This document shows positions 35,801-44,180 of a stretch of 64,000 bases of DNA, in pieces; the first letter of the stretch is position 1; every line of letters starts with the position of its first letter. The notes beneath the pieces were generated by a model. It was given only the letters and a program-made list of their open reading frames with translations, was not told the origin of the DNA and searched no databases. The position numbers and the translations under genes are program-made. Source of the stretch: Selenomonas ruminantium subsp. ruminantium ATCC 12561 (GTDB lineage Bacteria > Bacillota > Negativicutes > Selenomonadales > Selenomonadaceae); NCBI RefSeq assembly GCF_000424065.1, contig NZ_AUJE01000018.1, forward strand, positions 1 through 64,000, in the 5' to 3' direction.

Positions 35801-36352
35801 CACGATTTTATGGCTAAGCAGGCAGGCGATTTGACCACGGCCAAGGAGGATTTGGAGCGCATCTTAGCGGATATGGACGAGGCCATGACCAAGCAGTTCA
35901 AGGAGGCTTTTGCGCAGATTCAGGTGTATTTTGCCGATATCTTTATTCGCCTCTTTGGCGGCGGCAAGGCGGAATTGAAACTACTGGACGAAGAGGATGT
36001 GCTTAACTCCGGTGTGGATATCCTCGTGACTCTGCCGCAGAAGAAACGGCAGAACCTCTCGGCGTTGTCCGGCGGTGAGAGGGCGCTTACGGTTATCGCC
36101 CTGCTTTTTTCCTTCCTGCGCTATCGTCCGTCGCCGTTCTCGGTACTGGATGAAATTGATGCGCCGCTGGATGAGGCCAATGTGGTGCGCTTTGGTTCCT
36201 TCCTGAAGGAATTTGCTGATAACACCCAGTTTATTGTGGTTACCCATCGCAAAGGCACGATGGAGGCTGTGGATACTTTATACGGCGTCACGATTGAAGA
36301 CGCTGGTGTATCGAAGATATTATCTGTAAAACTAGACGAAATTGAGGAGTAG
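32804..36352 (+). CDS. smc: Chromosome segregation protein SMC
   Basis: Structural maintenance of chromosomes ATPase, the core of bacterial condensin with ScpA/ScpB. The 1182-residue product has Walker A GPNGSGKSN (about 31-39), two long coiled coils with a hinge at about 520-640, the ABC signature LSGGERALTVIALLF (about 1086) and Walker B SVLDEIDAPLDEAN (about 1112). The start is TTG at 32804, giving the usual MQLKRLEAYGFKSFADKI with GAGGTG at 32791-32796; the ATG at 32789 precedes that RBS. ftsY follows six bases later. Confidence 0.97.
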   Translation: MQLKRLEAYGFKSFADKITIDFDQGITAIVGPNGSGKSNITDAIRWVLGEQNVRNLRGTKAEDIIFTGSASRKALGVAEVSLFFANDGTLPVDFREVVVTRRLYRSGESEFYINRSRCRLKDIYNLFADTGIGHDGMSIIGQNRIDDILNSRPEDRRAFFEETAGITKYRNRKRESVRKLTDTENNLVRVQDIIHEIENQLEPLARHAEKTRIYNGLQEEFRRCKLSKLANDYAQEAAKKQENDEKLAALRDEAVGADTLVQAVAAEKERLNKEIIDLERALQEQAEKNENLRQKMEGAAQELAKLHERQDQSDGARQKILDRRQELNHEIAKAVADIARLTEQASHHKQDLALLDELLQTERAKEKKLAKRIHEEEDKARALQKQREEQQTIWNAKQQEYALAERDLQNGTDGQEDRERELEQAKDKLAELEDLQDKLAARLQQEKDKIQQLQAQSQAAAEEKTAAVSAQQQAVRQLNDCIQQLKSGESKLQFLQKMQQAYEGFGKAVKAVLKVQEGWRSGVAGAVAELIDVPKDYITAIEVALGGNLQNVVTKDTDTAKAAIAYLKRERQGRVTFLPLSTLVVRQPQSIKEGRADGVIGWANGLVKVDNQYQKAVDFLLSRTLVVDTLDNALQIAKNHEQRLRIVTLSGELLNPGGSLSGGSRQHAEASFLNRSGEIDELKAKLGKLTAKQQELTSSRQDREKAVAEAEAKQQELQHTLQAAHIRRAELSTNLERLAENLTEQNRLIADLEQAMAAMEKSFAKLQEKKIFAKRAATAAEAKYKELAQEEERIHSAMADIEQDADALAQFIHEREVKRATLEQEAMGNRQFLELRQQAKANSENALRDNEREERDLDSSLADSVDRLKVLEGQQRAWQDVYDEGQVKHGDIYKERMDKLEASQVADKKAHEAAQKRNRLQETIQKHELTDNKLQMHLEQLQEEILADYGLTPERAAEEAMEGEPAEIRSQMQSLERKLKELGPVNPNALEEYEELSKRHDFMAKQAGDLTTAKEDLERILADMDEAMTKQFKEAFAQIQVYFADIFIRLFGGGKAELKLLDEEDVLNSGVDILVTLPQKKRQNLSALSGGERALTVIALLFSFLRYRPSPFSVLDEIDAPLDEANVVRFGSFLKEFADNTQFIVVTHRKGTMEAVDTLYGVTIEDAGVSKILSVKLDEIEE

Positions 36353-36358
36353 TAGAAC

Positions 36359-37276
36359 ATGGGATTTTTTGACAAATTGAAAAAGGGTCTGAACAAGACC
36401 CGCGAAAATCTGACCAATAAGATTGAAAAGTTGGTTATCGGTTATGCCGATATTGATGATGAGTTCCTCGATGAACTCGAGGAAACGCTGATTATGGCCG
36501 ATGTGGGCGTGCAGACCACGGAAAAGCTCATGACGGCTGTGCGCAAGGGCATTAAGAAAAAGGAAATCAACAGTCCGGAAGATTTGAAGCCCTTTTTGGA
36601 AAAGGAAATCGCCGAAATCCTGAATGCCGGTGAGGATACCACCCGCACGGCGGAAAATGGCCCGACGGTGCATCTGGTTATCGGCGTAAATGGCGCAGGC
36701 AAGACCACGACCATTGGCAAGCTGGCTGCCTATTACAAGGCACAGGGCAAGACGGTTATGCTGGCGGCGGCGGATACCTTCCGCGCGGCAGCAATTGACC
36801 AGCTCGAAGTCTGGGCGCAGCGCAGCGGCGCACAGTTTATCAAGCACGAGGAGGGTTCTGACCCCGCGGCCGTAGCTTATGATGCTGTAAAAGCGGCCGT
36901 GGCCCGCAAAATTGATATTCTGCTTATCGATACCGCCGGCCGCCTGCAGAACAAGTCCAACCTTATGCAGGAACTGGAGAAAATCAACCGTGTCATTGGC
37001 CGCGAAATCCCCGGTGCGCCCCATGAAACCCTGCTGGTGCTCGATGCCACCACGGGACAGAATGCCATCAGTCAGGCGGAACTCTTCACCAAGGCAGCAC
37101 CGATTTCCGGCGTGGTGCTGACAAAATTGGACGGCACGGCCAAAGGCGGCGTGGTCATTGGCATCAAGAGCCAGCTTTCCATGCCGGTCAAATGGATTGG
37201 CGTAGGCGAGGGCATTGAGGATTTGCGTCCCTTTGTGGCGGAAGACTTTGCCAAGGCACTTTTTGCCAAGGAATAA
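36359..37276 (+). CDS. ftsY: Signal recognition particle receptor FtsY
   Basis: SRP receptor GTPase that docks ribosome-SRP complexes at the membrane. The 305-residue product is the short, Firmicutes-like form: [18 protein letters not shown] amphipathic start, NG domain with [15 protein letters not shown] (about 109), [25 protein letters not shown] and [10 protein letters not shown]. It lies directly after smc, an arrangement common in Firmicutes. Confidence 0.97.
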   Translation: MGFFDKLKKGLNKTRENLTNKIEKLVIGYADIDDEFLDELEETLIMADVGVQTTEKLMTAVRKGIKKKEINSPEDLKPFLEKEIAEILNAGEDTTRTAENGPTVHLVIGVNGAGKTTTIGKLAAYYKAQGKTVMLAAADTFRAAAIDQLEVWAQRSGAQFIKHEEGSDPAAVAYDAVKAAVARKIDILLIDTAGRLQNKSNLMQELEKINRVIGREIPGAPHETLLVLDATTGQNAISQAELFTKAAPISGVVLTKLDGTAKGGVVIGIKSQLSMPVKWIGVGEGIEDLRPFVAEDFAKALFAKE

Positions 37277-37303
37277 GAATCGTTTGGATATGGAGCGGGA
37301 ATA

Positions 37304-38104
37304 TTGTTTAAGAATATTATGCACCATAGGGCATCATCCTGTAGTGATTGTGCCAAATTGTGTTGTACAAAAATCGAAGATTTTCGTGTCAAAATTGGCA
37401 ATCTGACCATTTTTGAAGATGTGAACCTGCATTTGCATTGCGGACAGCTGACGGCGCTGATTGGCCCCAATGGGGCGGGCAAGAGCACGCTCTTAAAAGC
37501 CATTTTGGGTGAGGTTGCGCACACGGGCAGCCTGCAGTATACGGCGGCTGACGGGCGGCGCAAGGGACAGCCGATTATCGGCTATGTTCCGCAGTACCTT
37601 CGCTTTGATGTCAGCGCGCCCATCAGCGTGATGGATATCTTTTTGGCCTGTCTGACCGAAAAGCCGGTATGGTTGACTTCCGGCCGGAAAATGCGGCCCC
37701 GCATTCTGAAGAATCTTGCCAGGGTTCATGCCGAACACTTGATTGACCGGCGCCTGGGGGCTTTATCGGGCGGTGAATTGCAGCGTGTGTTATTGGCGCT
37801 TGCGTTAGAACCTTTGCCGGATTTACTGCTTTTGGATGAACCGGTATCAGGCGTTGACCAAAATGGGCTGGAGCTCTTTTATGAGATTTTGGCGGATTTG
37901 CGGGAGCAGGAGGATATGTCCATTCTGCTGATTTCCCATGATTTGAACATGGTTGCCCGCCATGCAGATCAGGTGGTCCTGCTGAATAAGGCGGTAGTAA
38001 CCAGCGGCACCCCGGAAGAAGTCTTTGCCGATAAGCGGACAAGGCAGATATTCGGCCTGCTGACGGGGGAAAGCCAGGAAGAAACGCAGGGAGGTAATGC
38101 CTGA
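37304..38104 (+). CDS. Metal ABC transporter ATP-binding protein (ZnuC/MntB type)
   Basis: ATPase of a zinc/manganese-type ABC importer. The 266-residue product has Walker A GPNGAGKST, signature LSGGELQRVLL, Walker B LLLLDEPVSG and the H-loop ISHD. An unusual N-terminal extension HHRASSCSDCAKLCCTK, with four cysteines and two histidines, precedes the ABC domain and may bind metal. TTG at 37304 is chosen because GGAG lies eight bases before it, while the next in-frame ATG (37319) is too far from that RBS. It overlaps the permease gene by one base. No binding-protein gene is adjacent. Confidence 0.88.
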   Translation: MFKNIMHHRASSCSDCAKLCCTKIEDFRVKIGNLTIFEDVNLHLHCGQLTALIGPNGAGKSTLLKAILGEVAHTGSLQYTAADGRRKGQPIIGYVPQYLRFDVSAPISVMDIFLACLTEKPVWLTSGRKMRPRILKNLARVHAEHLIDRRLGALSGGELQRVLLALALEPLPDLLLLDEPVSGVDQNGLELFYEILADLREQEDMSILLISHDLNMVARHADQVVLLNKAVVTSGTPEEVFADKRTRQIFGLLTGESQEETQGGNA

Positions 38105-38946
38105 TGAATGAACTTTACATCCTGCTCGATATCCTGCTGCCCTTTGATTGGGCGCATTACACGTTTATGAAACACGCCTTTTTGGCTATCCTCTGCATTA
38201 CGCCGCTTTTCGGCCTGCTCAGTACGATGGTGGTTTCCAACCGCATGGCCTTTTTCTCGGATTCTTTGGGACATGGGGCGTTTACCGGTATTGCCATAGG
38301 CGTGCTGCTGGGGGCGGTATCGCCGTTATTGTCGTTGATTGTCTTTTCAATTGCCTTTGCGGTGTTTATCACCTATATCAAGAACAAGAGTACGGCTTCG
38401 ACCGATACCATTATCGGTGTGTTTTCGTCAACGGCCATTGCCCTGGGCTTGATGATCATGAGCCGGGGCGGCGGCTTTAACAAGTTTTCCTCTTTCCTGA
38501 TTGGTGATGTGCTCAGTATTACAGTGGAGGATTTGCAGGCACTTGTCTTTGTGGTACTGCTGGTATTAGTTGGCTGGGCGGTGCTCTTTAACCGGCTGCT
38601 CGTGCTTTCCATCAATTCGGCTTTTGCCCGCAGCCGTGGCATCAGTACGTTTTGGGTGGAGAGCATGTTTGCCGCCATGCTGGCGGTGGTGGTTTCCATC
38701 AGCATTCAGTGGGTGGGGATTCTGATTATCAACGCCCTGCTGGTGCTGCCTGCCGCTGCCGCCCGCAATGTAACCAACAATGTCAAGAGCTATCAGCTGT
38801 TATCCGTAGCTATTGCCCTGACAGCGGGCATAGCCGGACTTTTGCTGGCTTATTACTTCAATATGGCTGCGGGAGCAACCATTGTGGTCTTGTCGGCGAT
38901 TATTTTCTTTGTGACTTTGCTTTTAAAATCGCGTTTTGTCCGGTAA
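38104..38946 (+). CDS. Metal ABC transporter permease (ZnuB type)
   Basis: A 280-residue membrane protein of the ABC-3 family, with about eight hydrophobic helices and the characteristic MVVSNRMAFFSDSLGHGAFTG and FAMLAVVVSISIQWVGILI-like segments that contact the ATPase (here MFAAMLAVVVSISIQWVG). ATG at 38104 overlaps the TGA of the ATPase gene. The metal (Zn, Mn or Fe) cannot be read from sequence, and no Zur/MntR box was identified. Confidence 0.88.
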   Translation: MNELYILLDILLPFDWAHYTFMKHAFLAILCITPLFGLLSTMVVSNRMAFFSDSLGHGAFTGIAIGVLLGAVSPLLSLIVFSIAFAVFITYIKNKSTASTDTIIGVFSSTAIALGLMIMSRGGGFNKFSSFLIGDVLSITVEDLQALVFVVLLVLVGWAVLFNRLLVLSINSAFARSRGISTFWVESMFAAMLAVVVSISIQWVGILIINALLVLPAAAARNVTNNVKSYQLLSVAIALTAGIAGLLLAYYFNMAAGATIVVLSAIIFFVTLLLKSRFVR

Positions 38947-38953
38947 ACGGCAT

Positions 38954-39064
38954 AAAAAAGGCGATGTGGCAGAGCCACATCGCTTGCAGAAGGGGAACGC
39001 TTGCGTCTGCACTGGTCTAACTGCATAAAGGGGGAGACCAGCGCATAAACGCACGTTGATTGGT
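38954..39064 (-). ncRNA. Candidate structured small RNA, minus strand
   Basis: Read on the minus strand, this stretch contains hairpins CTGGTCT/AGACCAG (39041-39012), GCAGA/TCTGC (39010-38986) with an inner ACGC/GCGT pair, and finally a perfect 10-bp hairpin GCGATGTGGC/GCCACATCGC (38983-38961) followed by CTTTTTTATG: an intrinsic terminator. A possible promoter lies upstream on the same strand (TTTACG at 39098-39093, 16 bases, TATACC at 39076-39071). The RNA would be about 110 bases. There is no gene on the minus strand for the terminator to serve. Confidence 0.45.
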
Positions 39065-39140
39065 AACCTAGGTATATTATTCGCGTTGTATGCGTAAAAA
39101 TCCTTTTTTATTAAAAATTTTGTTTGAGGAGGCATATTTT

Positions 39141-40139
39141 ATGAAACTGGCAATTTTGGGAACCGGCTTTATTGTTCATGAGGGCGCTCTGCCTGCCTTG
39201 CAGAGTGTGCCGGAGATTGAAGTAACGGCGCTATTTGCCCGCCCGCGCAGCAAGGAAAAAGCGGAGGAACTGGCCGTAAAATATGCTATTCCTCAGGTTT
39301 ATACGGACTATGATGAACTGCTGTCTAACGCAGATGTGGATTTTGTCTATGTGGGACTGACCAACAGTGTCCACTATGAATATGCCAAAAAAGCCCTTAT
39401 GGCTGGTAAGCATATCATCATGGAGAAACCGTTTGCCTCTACAGTGGCTGAGGTGGAAGAACTGCGTGATTTGGCTCTTGCACACCATCTGTATATGTTT
39501 GAGGCAGTAACCCTTTTGCATACGCCGAATTTCCAGGCAATCCGGGAAGCTTTGCCAAAACTGGGAAAAATAAAGGCCGTACAGGCAAATTATTCTCAGT
39601 ATTCCAGTCGCTATGACAAGTATTTGGCCGGTGTGGTTCAGCCGGCCTTTGACCCGGAACTTTCCGGCGGAGCCTTGTATGACATCAATATTTATAACCT
39701 CAATCTGATTATTGGCTTATTTGGTGAACCGGAAGATGCGGTTTATATGCCGAATATCGGTTTTAACGGCATTGATACCTCCGGAATACTCATGCTCCAA
39801 TATCCGGGATTTACCGCTACAGCTTTGGGCGCAAAGGATTCGGAAAGTCCCTGTTTTGCCACTGTGCAGGGCGAGAAGGGCTGGCTGCGCACCGTAGGTG
39901 CTCCAAATGAACTAAAAGCCTTTGAAGTATCCCTGCATGGTTCCAAAACGACAACCCGCTATGAATTAAACCGCTATAGCCATCGTATGGTACATGAACT
40001 TCAGGCGTTTGCCAAAATGTATCAGGAAGGTGATTATACCGGCATGGAAAAAGGACTTAACGTGTCCGTGGCGGTGATGAAAACCGCTGAAAAAGCGCGT
40101 AAAGCCGCAGGAATTGTATTTGGCTGCGATAAGCAGTAA
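39141..40139 (+). CDS. Gfo/Idh/MocA family oxidoreductase
   Basis: A 332-residue NAD(P)-dependent oxidoreductase. N-terminal Rossmann fold starting KLAILGTGFIVHEGALPAL, NSVHYEYAKKALMAGKH, then HIIMEKPFAS with the conserved EKP lysine at about residue 96, and a C-terminal alpha/beta substrate domain. The family acts on sugars, inositols and related polyols; no substrate can be named. GAGGAGG precedes ATG at 39141. The VOC protein gene follows 17 bases later. Confidence 0.85.
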   Translation: MKLAILGTGFIVHEGALPALQSVPEIEVTALFARPRSKEKAEELAVKYAIPQVYTDYDELLSNADVDFVYVGLTNSVHYEYAKKALMAGKHIIMEKPFASTVAEVEELRDLALAHHLYMFEAVTLLHTPNFQAIREALPKLGKIKAVQANYSQYSSRYDKYLAGVVQPAFDPELSGGALYDINIYNLNLIIGLFGEPEDAVYMPNIGFNGIDTSGILMLQYPGFTATALGAKDSESPCFATVQGEKGWLRTVGAPNELKAFEVSLHGSKTTTRYELNRYSHRMVHELQAFAKMYQEGDYTGMEKGLNVSVAVMKTAEKARKAAGIVFGCDKQ

Positions 40140-40156
40140 GAAATGGAGGAAAAATT

Positions 40157-40528
40157 ATGTTTAAATTTGACCATAATAATATTAATGTGCTGGATTTGGA
40201 AAAAAGCATGAACTTTTATCAGAAGGCGCTCGGACTCAAGGAAGTACGCCGCATAAATGGCGAGGACTTTACCATCGTATTTATGGGGGATGAAGCGGGG
40301 AGTCAGCATGTATTGGAACTGACATGGCTGAAAGACCGTAAAGAGCCGTATAACCTGGGAGATAACGAATTTCATTTAGCGTTGCGGACAGACGATTTTG
40401 CGGCAGCTCATGCCAAGCATAAGGAAATGGGTTGTATCTGCTTTGAAAATGAGGCTATGGGGATTTATTTCATCGTTGACCCGGATGGCTATTGGGTAGA
40501 AATCCTGCCGCCAGTGGTTGAAGTTTGA
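40157..40528 (+). CDS. VOC family protein, lactoylglutathione lyase-like
   Basis: A 123-residue two-module vicinal-oxygen-chelate protein: HNNINVLDLEKSMNFYQKALGLKEV at the start (His metal ligand), HVLELTWL, EFHLALRTDD, and VDPDGYWVEILPP at the end with the final Glu ligand. The arrangement resembles glyoxalase I, which detoxifies methylglyoxal, but a specific substrate is not proven. It is co-directional with and close to the oxidoreductase gene. Confidence 0.8.
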   Translation: MFKFDHNNINVLDLEKSMNFYQKALGLKEVRRINGEDFTIVFMGDEAGSQHVLELTWLKDRKEPYNLGDNEFHLALRTDDFAAAHAKHKEMGCICFENEAMGIYFIVDPDGYWVEILPPVVEV

Positions 40529-40542
40529 TTTATAAAGTTTGA

Positions 40543-40932
40543 TTATATATGTAAAAAGTTCATGCAGCGCATCGTTAACTCTTTGGCGTCACCATCTTTA
40601 TGCTGGCACAGGTAATCCAGTGTATAGACATAAAGGAATGATGTGATAGGCACGAAACGACGGCCTTTATGGAAATTACCCCAAAGCAATAGTTTTTGGT
40701 AGATTATTTCCATGTCATCAAGTGTAAGGTTGTGTTTCTTTACGATACGGCGCAGTTTGTAATCCTGCTGGCAGAAAGCATAGATTTCTGCCAGCAGTTC
40801 TTTATTTTGCAGGTCATCGCGGTATTTTTCAATCAGGCGGCTGTTGGCATTGGAACGGCGCATAGAGTGGCGCATTTCCAATAGGAAAATGATGGATAGC
40901 AGTGCTATCAGCAGGATTAAAACGTAATTCAT
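40543..40932 (-). CDS. Membrane-anchored hypothetical protein
   Basis: A 129-residue protein with one N-terminal membrane helix (NYVLILLIALLSIIFLL) and a basic, helical cytoplasmic domain containing RLIEKYRDDLQNKELLAEIY and YKLRRIVKKHNL. GAGGTG lies six bases before ATG at 40932; the longer frame to 41034 runs through a promoter region. No family is recognised. It converges with the VOC gene. Confidence 0.6.
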   Translation of the reverse strand: MNYVLILLIALLSIIFLLEMRHSMRRSNANSRLIEKYRDDLQNKELLAEIYAFCQQDYKLRRIVKKHNLTLDDMEIIYQKLLLWGNFHKGRRFVPITSFLYVYTLDYLCQHKDGDAKELTMRCMNFLHI

Positions 40933-40996
40933 GGCAAACACCTCGTTAATTTTTCTCAATGCTAGTTTAACACAGCTTAGGGCAAAATACGAGAAT

Positions 40997-41025
40997 TTGA
41001 CAATTCGAAAGAAAACTGTTATGAT
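40997..41025 (+). promoter_or_regulatory. Promoter of the gene at 41123
   Basis: TTGACA at 40997-41002, 17-base spacer, TATGAT at 41020-41025. Confidence 0.75.
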
Positions 41026-41122
41026 TACAGACATCTCATTTTCTGTGGGAGGAAAGTGAGTCGGGATACTAAGTATAATTTTTTTCTGTAAGGTTTTGGG
41101 ATTAGAAGGAGAGTTTTTGACA

Positions 41123-41383
41123 ATGAAAAATCTTGAATGGTGCGATTTAGCTGAGCGTTTCTATGCTTTTAAGACGGTGGCTGACCGTCTGGGCTTCTAT
41201 GTGCCGGAGACTGCTGGCATGGAAGACAGCCTTTATAAGTGCCGTCCGTTCGTAGCCGATGCGGAAGTTGCTGGCAAGATTCGCACGCTGGATGAAGGCA
41301 AAGCACTTCATTTCGATTTCAGCGAAATGGCAGATGATCAGCTGCCGGTTTACGATGAAAACGACGAGCTGGCACACGCTTAA
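41123..41383 (+). CDS. Small hypothetical protein
   Basis: An 86-residue soluble protein starting MKNLEWCDLAERFYAFKTVADRL and ending in an acidic tail, ENDELAHA. AAGGAG lies 11 bases before the ATG, and a TTG at 41117 is an alternative start. It contains SLYKCRPFVADAEV in the middle and no membrane segment. A consensus promoter lies about 100 bases upstream. No family recognised. Confidence 0.65.
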   Translation: MKNLEWCDLAERFYAFKTVADRLGFYVPETAGMEDSLYKCRPFVADAEVAGKIRTLDEGKALHFDFSEMADDQLPVYDENDELAHA

Positions 41384-41412
41384 TTCATTTTTCGTTTAGC
41401 TTTACTATGGAT

Positions 41413-41454
41413 AAGGCGCGCAATGTGTGGTATAATTCATACGTTGCGTGCCTT
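41413..41454. promoter_or_regulatory. Inverted repeat enclosing an extended -10 element
   Basis: AAGGCGCGCAA (41413-41423) and TTGCGTGCCTT (41444-41454) are inverted copies with one mismatch. They enclose TGGTATAAT (41428-41436), a perfect extended -10. The palindrome could be an operator for the flippase gene or a weak terminator of the preceding gene. Confidence 0.5.
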
Positions 41455-41516
41455 TTCTATACAGGCAGTGCGGCAGATTATTTGGGGTACGGAAATGTAC
41501 TCGTCATATATAGGCG

Positions 41517-43193
41517 GTGTTTCTCATTAGTAAGCAGGAAGTTACAACGGAAAATAAATCCAGTAAGGGAGAGTCTTTCCTTAAAGGAACCTTTATCCTG
41601 ACCGTGGCTGGTTTTGTGGTCAAGGTCATCGGTTCGTTGAACTGGATTTTTGTTTCCCGAATCTTAGGCGGTGAAGGTATCGGTCTTTACCAGATGGCCT
41701 TTCCTATCTATTTCTTTGCCATGACGGTCTCTCAGGCTGGTGTGCCAGTGGCTATCTCCATCATCACGGCGGAACGTGTGGCCTTGAAAGATATTTATGG
41801 CGCTAAGCGGGTATTCCATATTTCCATGGCGTTGATGCTCGTAACGGGCCTCTTTTTCTCGTTTATGACCTATTTTGCGGCGGACTGGCTCATTGAATGG
41901 CAGTTTGTCCGCGATGCCCGTGCGTATAAGTCGATTGTTGTACTGGCGCCTACGGTGTTTTTCGTCACCTTTTTGGCCAGCTCCCGCGGTTATTTGCAGG
42001 GCTGGCAGCGGATGACGCCGACGGCGGTTTCGCAGATTGTGGAGCAGATTTTCCGGGTTATCACCATGATTCTGCTGGCAGAACTCTTGCTCCCGTGGGG
42101 GCTTGATTATGCATCTGCCGGTGCATCTTTAGGTGCTTTGGCTGGTGCCGTAACCGGGCTTATGGTACTCGTGTACTTCCATTGGAAATTGGAAAAGGAT
42201 ATCGAGCGGGATTACGGGCATGATCTGCAGCCCCTGCCGGGGACGGAAGCTGAGCCTGCCTGGTCGATTATCAAGCGGATTTTTAAGCTGTCTTTGCCGG
42301 TGTCGGCGGCCAGCATTATGCTGCCAGTCGTGTCCAATCTGGATTTGATGATTGTGCCGCAGCGTTTGGAAGTGGCAGGCTATAGTGTCAATGAGGCAAC
42401 GGAGCTTTTCGGTTATCTGACCGGTATGGCGGTTCCCTTGGTAAACTTATCCTGTATCATTACGGCTTCCATGGCCATGAGCATTGTGCCGGCTATTTCT
42501 GAGGCCAGAGCGCTGAAGGATATGAAGCGTGTATATAATCAGACGGCAGCTTCTGTGCGTATTTCAAATTTCGTTTGCTTCCCGGCTTTTGTCATTGTCT
42601 TTGTACTGGCTACGCCTATTGCATCGCTTATCTACAATGCACCGGGCGCTGGCCCTGCGGTAATGATTTCGGCAGTCAGCATAATTCTATTGGGGCTTCA
42701 TCAGGTGTCTACAGGCATTTTGCAGGGCCTGGGCCATCCGACTATTCCGATGGTAAATATGATTTTGGCAGCTGTAGCCAAAGTTATTCTGAACTGGGAA
42801 CTTACGGCTATTCCCTGGCTGGGCATCATGGGTGCTGCCTGGGCGACGGCAGCGGATATGGGCGTTGCCGCCATTATCAATCTGATTTTTATTTACAAGT
42901 TTATCGGCTATCGCATGGAAATCCCGCAGTTGCTTAAAACAATAGTGGCCTCTGCAATCATGGCTGCAGCCGTGTATTTCTTCTATGATTTCACCATGGC
43001 CTGGTGGCAGATGGGGGCTGTTTCTACTTTTGGTGCGGTCTTCTTTGGCTGTGCTGTGTATATCGCGGTTATGCTCGTAATCGGTGGCCTTAAAGAGGAT
43101 GATTTGGAGCGTATGCCGATGATTGGCCGGATTGGGATTAAATTTCTGCGGAAAATAGGCGTTTTCAAGGCGGAGGAAAAACAGGAGGCGTAA
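41517..43193 (+). CDS. MOP superfamily lipid flippase (SpoVB/MurJ-like)
   Basis: A 558-residue polytopic membrane protein with about 14 hydrophobic helices, of the polysaccharide/lipid II exporter group: LKGTFILTVAGFVVKVIGS, SRILGGEGIGLYQMAFPIY, VPVAISIITAERVA, ASSRGYLQGWQRMTPTAVSQ and GILQGLGHPTIPM are typical of SpoVB-type proteins (lipid II or wall-polymer flipping). The start is uncertain: GTG at 41517 has only AGGCGG next to it, and no better start is seen before the first helix. The lipid kinase gene follows three bases later. Confidence 0.85.
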   Translation: MFLISKQEVTTENKSSKGESFLKGTFILTVAGFVVKVIGSLNWIFVSRILGGEGIGLYQMAFPIYFFAMTVSQAGVPVAISIITAERVALKDIYGAKRVFHISMALMLVTGLFFSFMTYFAADWLIEWQFVRDARAYKSIVVLAPTVFFVTFLASSRGYLQGWQRMTPTAVSQIVEQIFRVITMILLAELLLPWGLDYASAGASLGALAGAVTGLMVLVYFHWKLEKDIERDYGHDLQPLPGTEAEPAWSIIKRIFKLSLPVSAASIMLPVVSNLDLMIVPQRLEVAGYSVNEATELFGYLTGMAVPLVNLSCIITASMAMSIVPAISEARALKDMKRVYNQTAASVRISNFVCFPAFVIVFVLATPIASLIYNAPGAGPAVMISAVSIILLGLHQVSTGILQGLGHPTIPMVNMILAAVAKVILNWELTAIPWLGIMGAAWATAADMGVAAIINLIFIYKFIGYRMEIPQLLKTIVASAIMAAAVYFFYDFTMAWWQMGAVSTFGAVFFGCAVYIAVMLVIGGLKEDDLERMPMIGRIGIKFLRKIGVFKAEEKQEA

Positions 43194-43196
43194 ACT

Positions 43197-44075
43197 TTGC
43201 AGAAGCTGGTGCTGTTTTATAACCCGGTATCGGGACATGCAGCCTTTAAGAATAAGCTGGATTGGATTGTAGAAGCTTTTCAGCGGCGGGAAATGTTATT
43301 GATTCTCTACCGCACAAAAAAAGAGGGCAATGAAGATTTTGTAGATTTTTTACAAGAAGTAAAGCCAGATGGCGTTTTAGCTGCCGGTGGTGATGGCACT
43401 GTACATGAATGCGTCAATCTGTTGGTAAAAAATCACTTGGACTTACCTTTGGGGATTATTGGCAGCGGTACTTCGAATGATTTTGCCACATATCTCAAGA
43501 TAAATGAGGATATGGAAGCCTATTTTGATAAGATTGCGGCAGGAAGTATCCGGCGTATGGATGTCGGCAAGGTCGGTGACAAATACTTCATCAATGTTGC
43601 TAGTGCTGGCATGATGACCTGTATTGCCCATGAAGTGGACAGACGTTTGAAAAATGCACTGGGCAAGATGGCGTATTATCTTAAAGGCATTGGTGAGATT
43701 CCCAAGTTCCGGGCTGTGCCACTCGTCATTACGGCTGATGGTGTAAAACATGAATTGGAAGCGTTTCTGTTCGTGGTTATCAACAGTGGCGTGGTGGGCA
43801 GTATGAAAAATGTAGCTTCTGGGCTTGCTGTAGATGATGGCAAGTTGGACCTATTGGCTATCAAAAAATGTGGTGTCCATAAGTTGATGGCGGTTACGGC
43901 TGATTTGGTGGCGGGAAATCCTGTATCGGAAAAGGATTGTGTACTCCATCTGCAGGCACAGAATTTCCGTATTGAGACGCAAGGGGAACTGCAGAGCGAT
44001 TTGGATGGTGAAATCGGACCGTCCCTGCCGCTGGCGATAGAAACAGTTCCTCAAGCTATTGCGATTTATTGCTAA
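43197..44075 (+). CDS. Diacylglycerol kinase-family lipid kinase (YegS/BmrU-like)
   Basis: A 292-residue cytoplasmic kinase of the DAGK catalytic family: LVLFYNPVSGHA at the start, DGVLAAGGDGTVHECVN with the GGDGT nucleotide loop (about residues 64-68), and LGIIGSGTSNDFATYL with the conserved GTxNDFA. Members phosphorylate diacylglycerol or related lipids. The start is TTG at 43197 with AGGAGG eight bases upstream. It is probably co-transcribed with the flippase gene, linking both to envelope lipid handling. Confidence 0.88.
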   Translation: MQKLVLFYNPVSGHAAFKNKLDWIVEAFQRREMLLILYRTKKEGNEDFVDFLQEVKPDGVLAAGGDGTVHECVNLLVKNHLDLPLGIIGSGTSNDFATYLKINEDMEAYFDKIAAGSIRRMDVGKVGDKYFINVASAGMMTCIAHEVDRRLKNALGKMAYYLKGIGEIPKFRAVPLVITADGVKHELEAFLFVVINSGVVGSMKNVASGLAVDDGKLDLLAIKKCGVHKLMAVTADLVAGNPVSEKDCVLHLQAQNFRIETQGELQSDLDGEIGPSLPLAIETVPQAIAIYC

Positions 44076-44180
44076 GTTTAAGGGAAAACACGATTAAGCA
44101 CTAGCGGAATAGCTTAAAATGGTGTACAATAAAGAAGGCGCGATTTTTCGCGAATTTTATAAGGTGGAGGGAAACAATCC

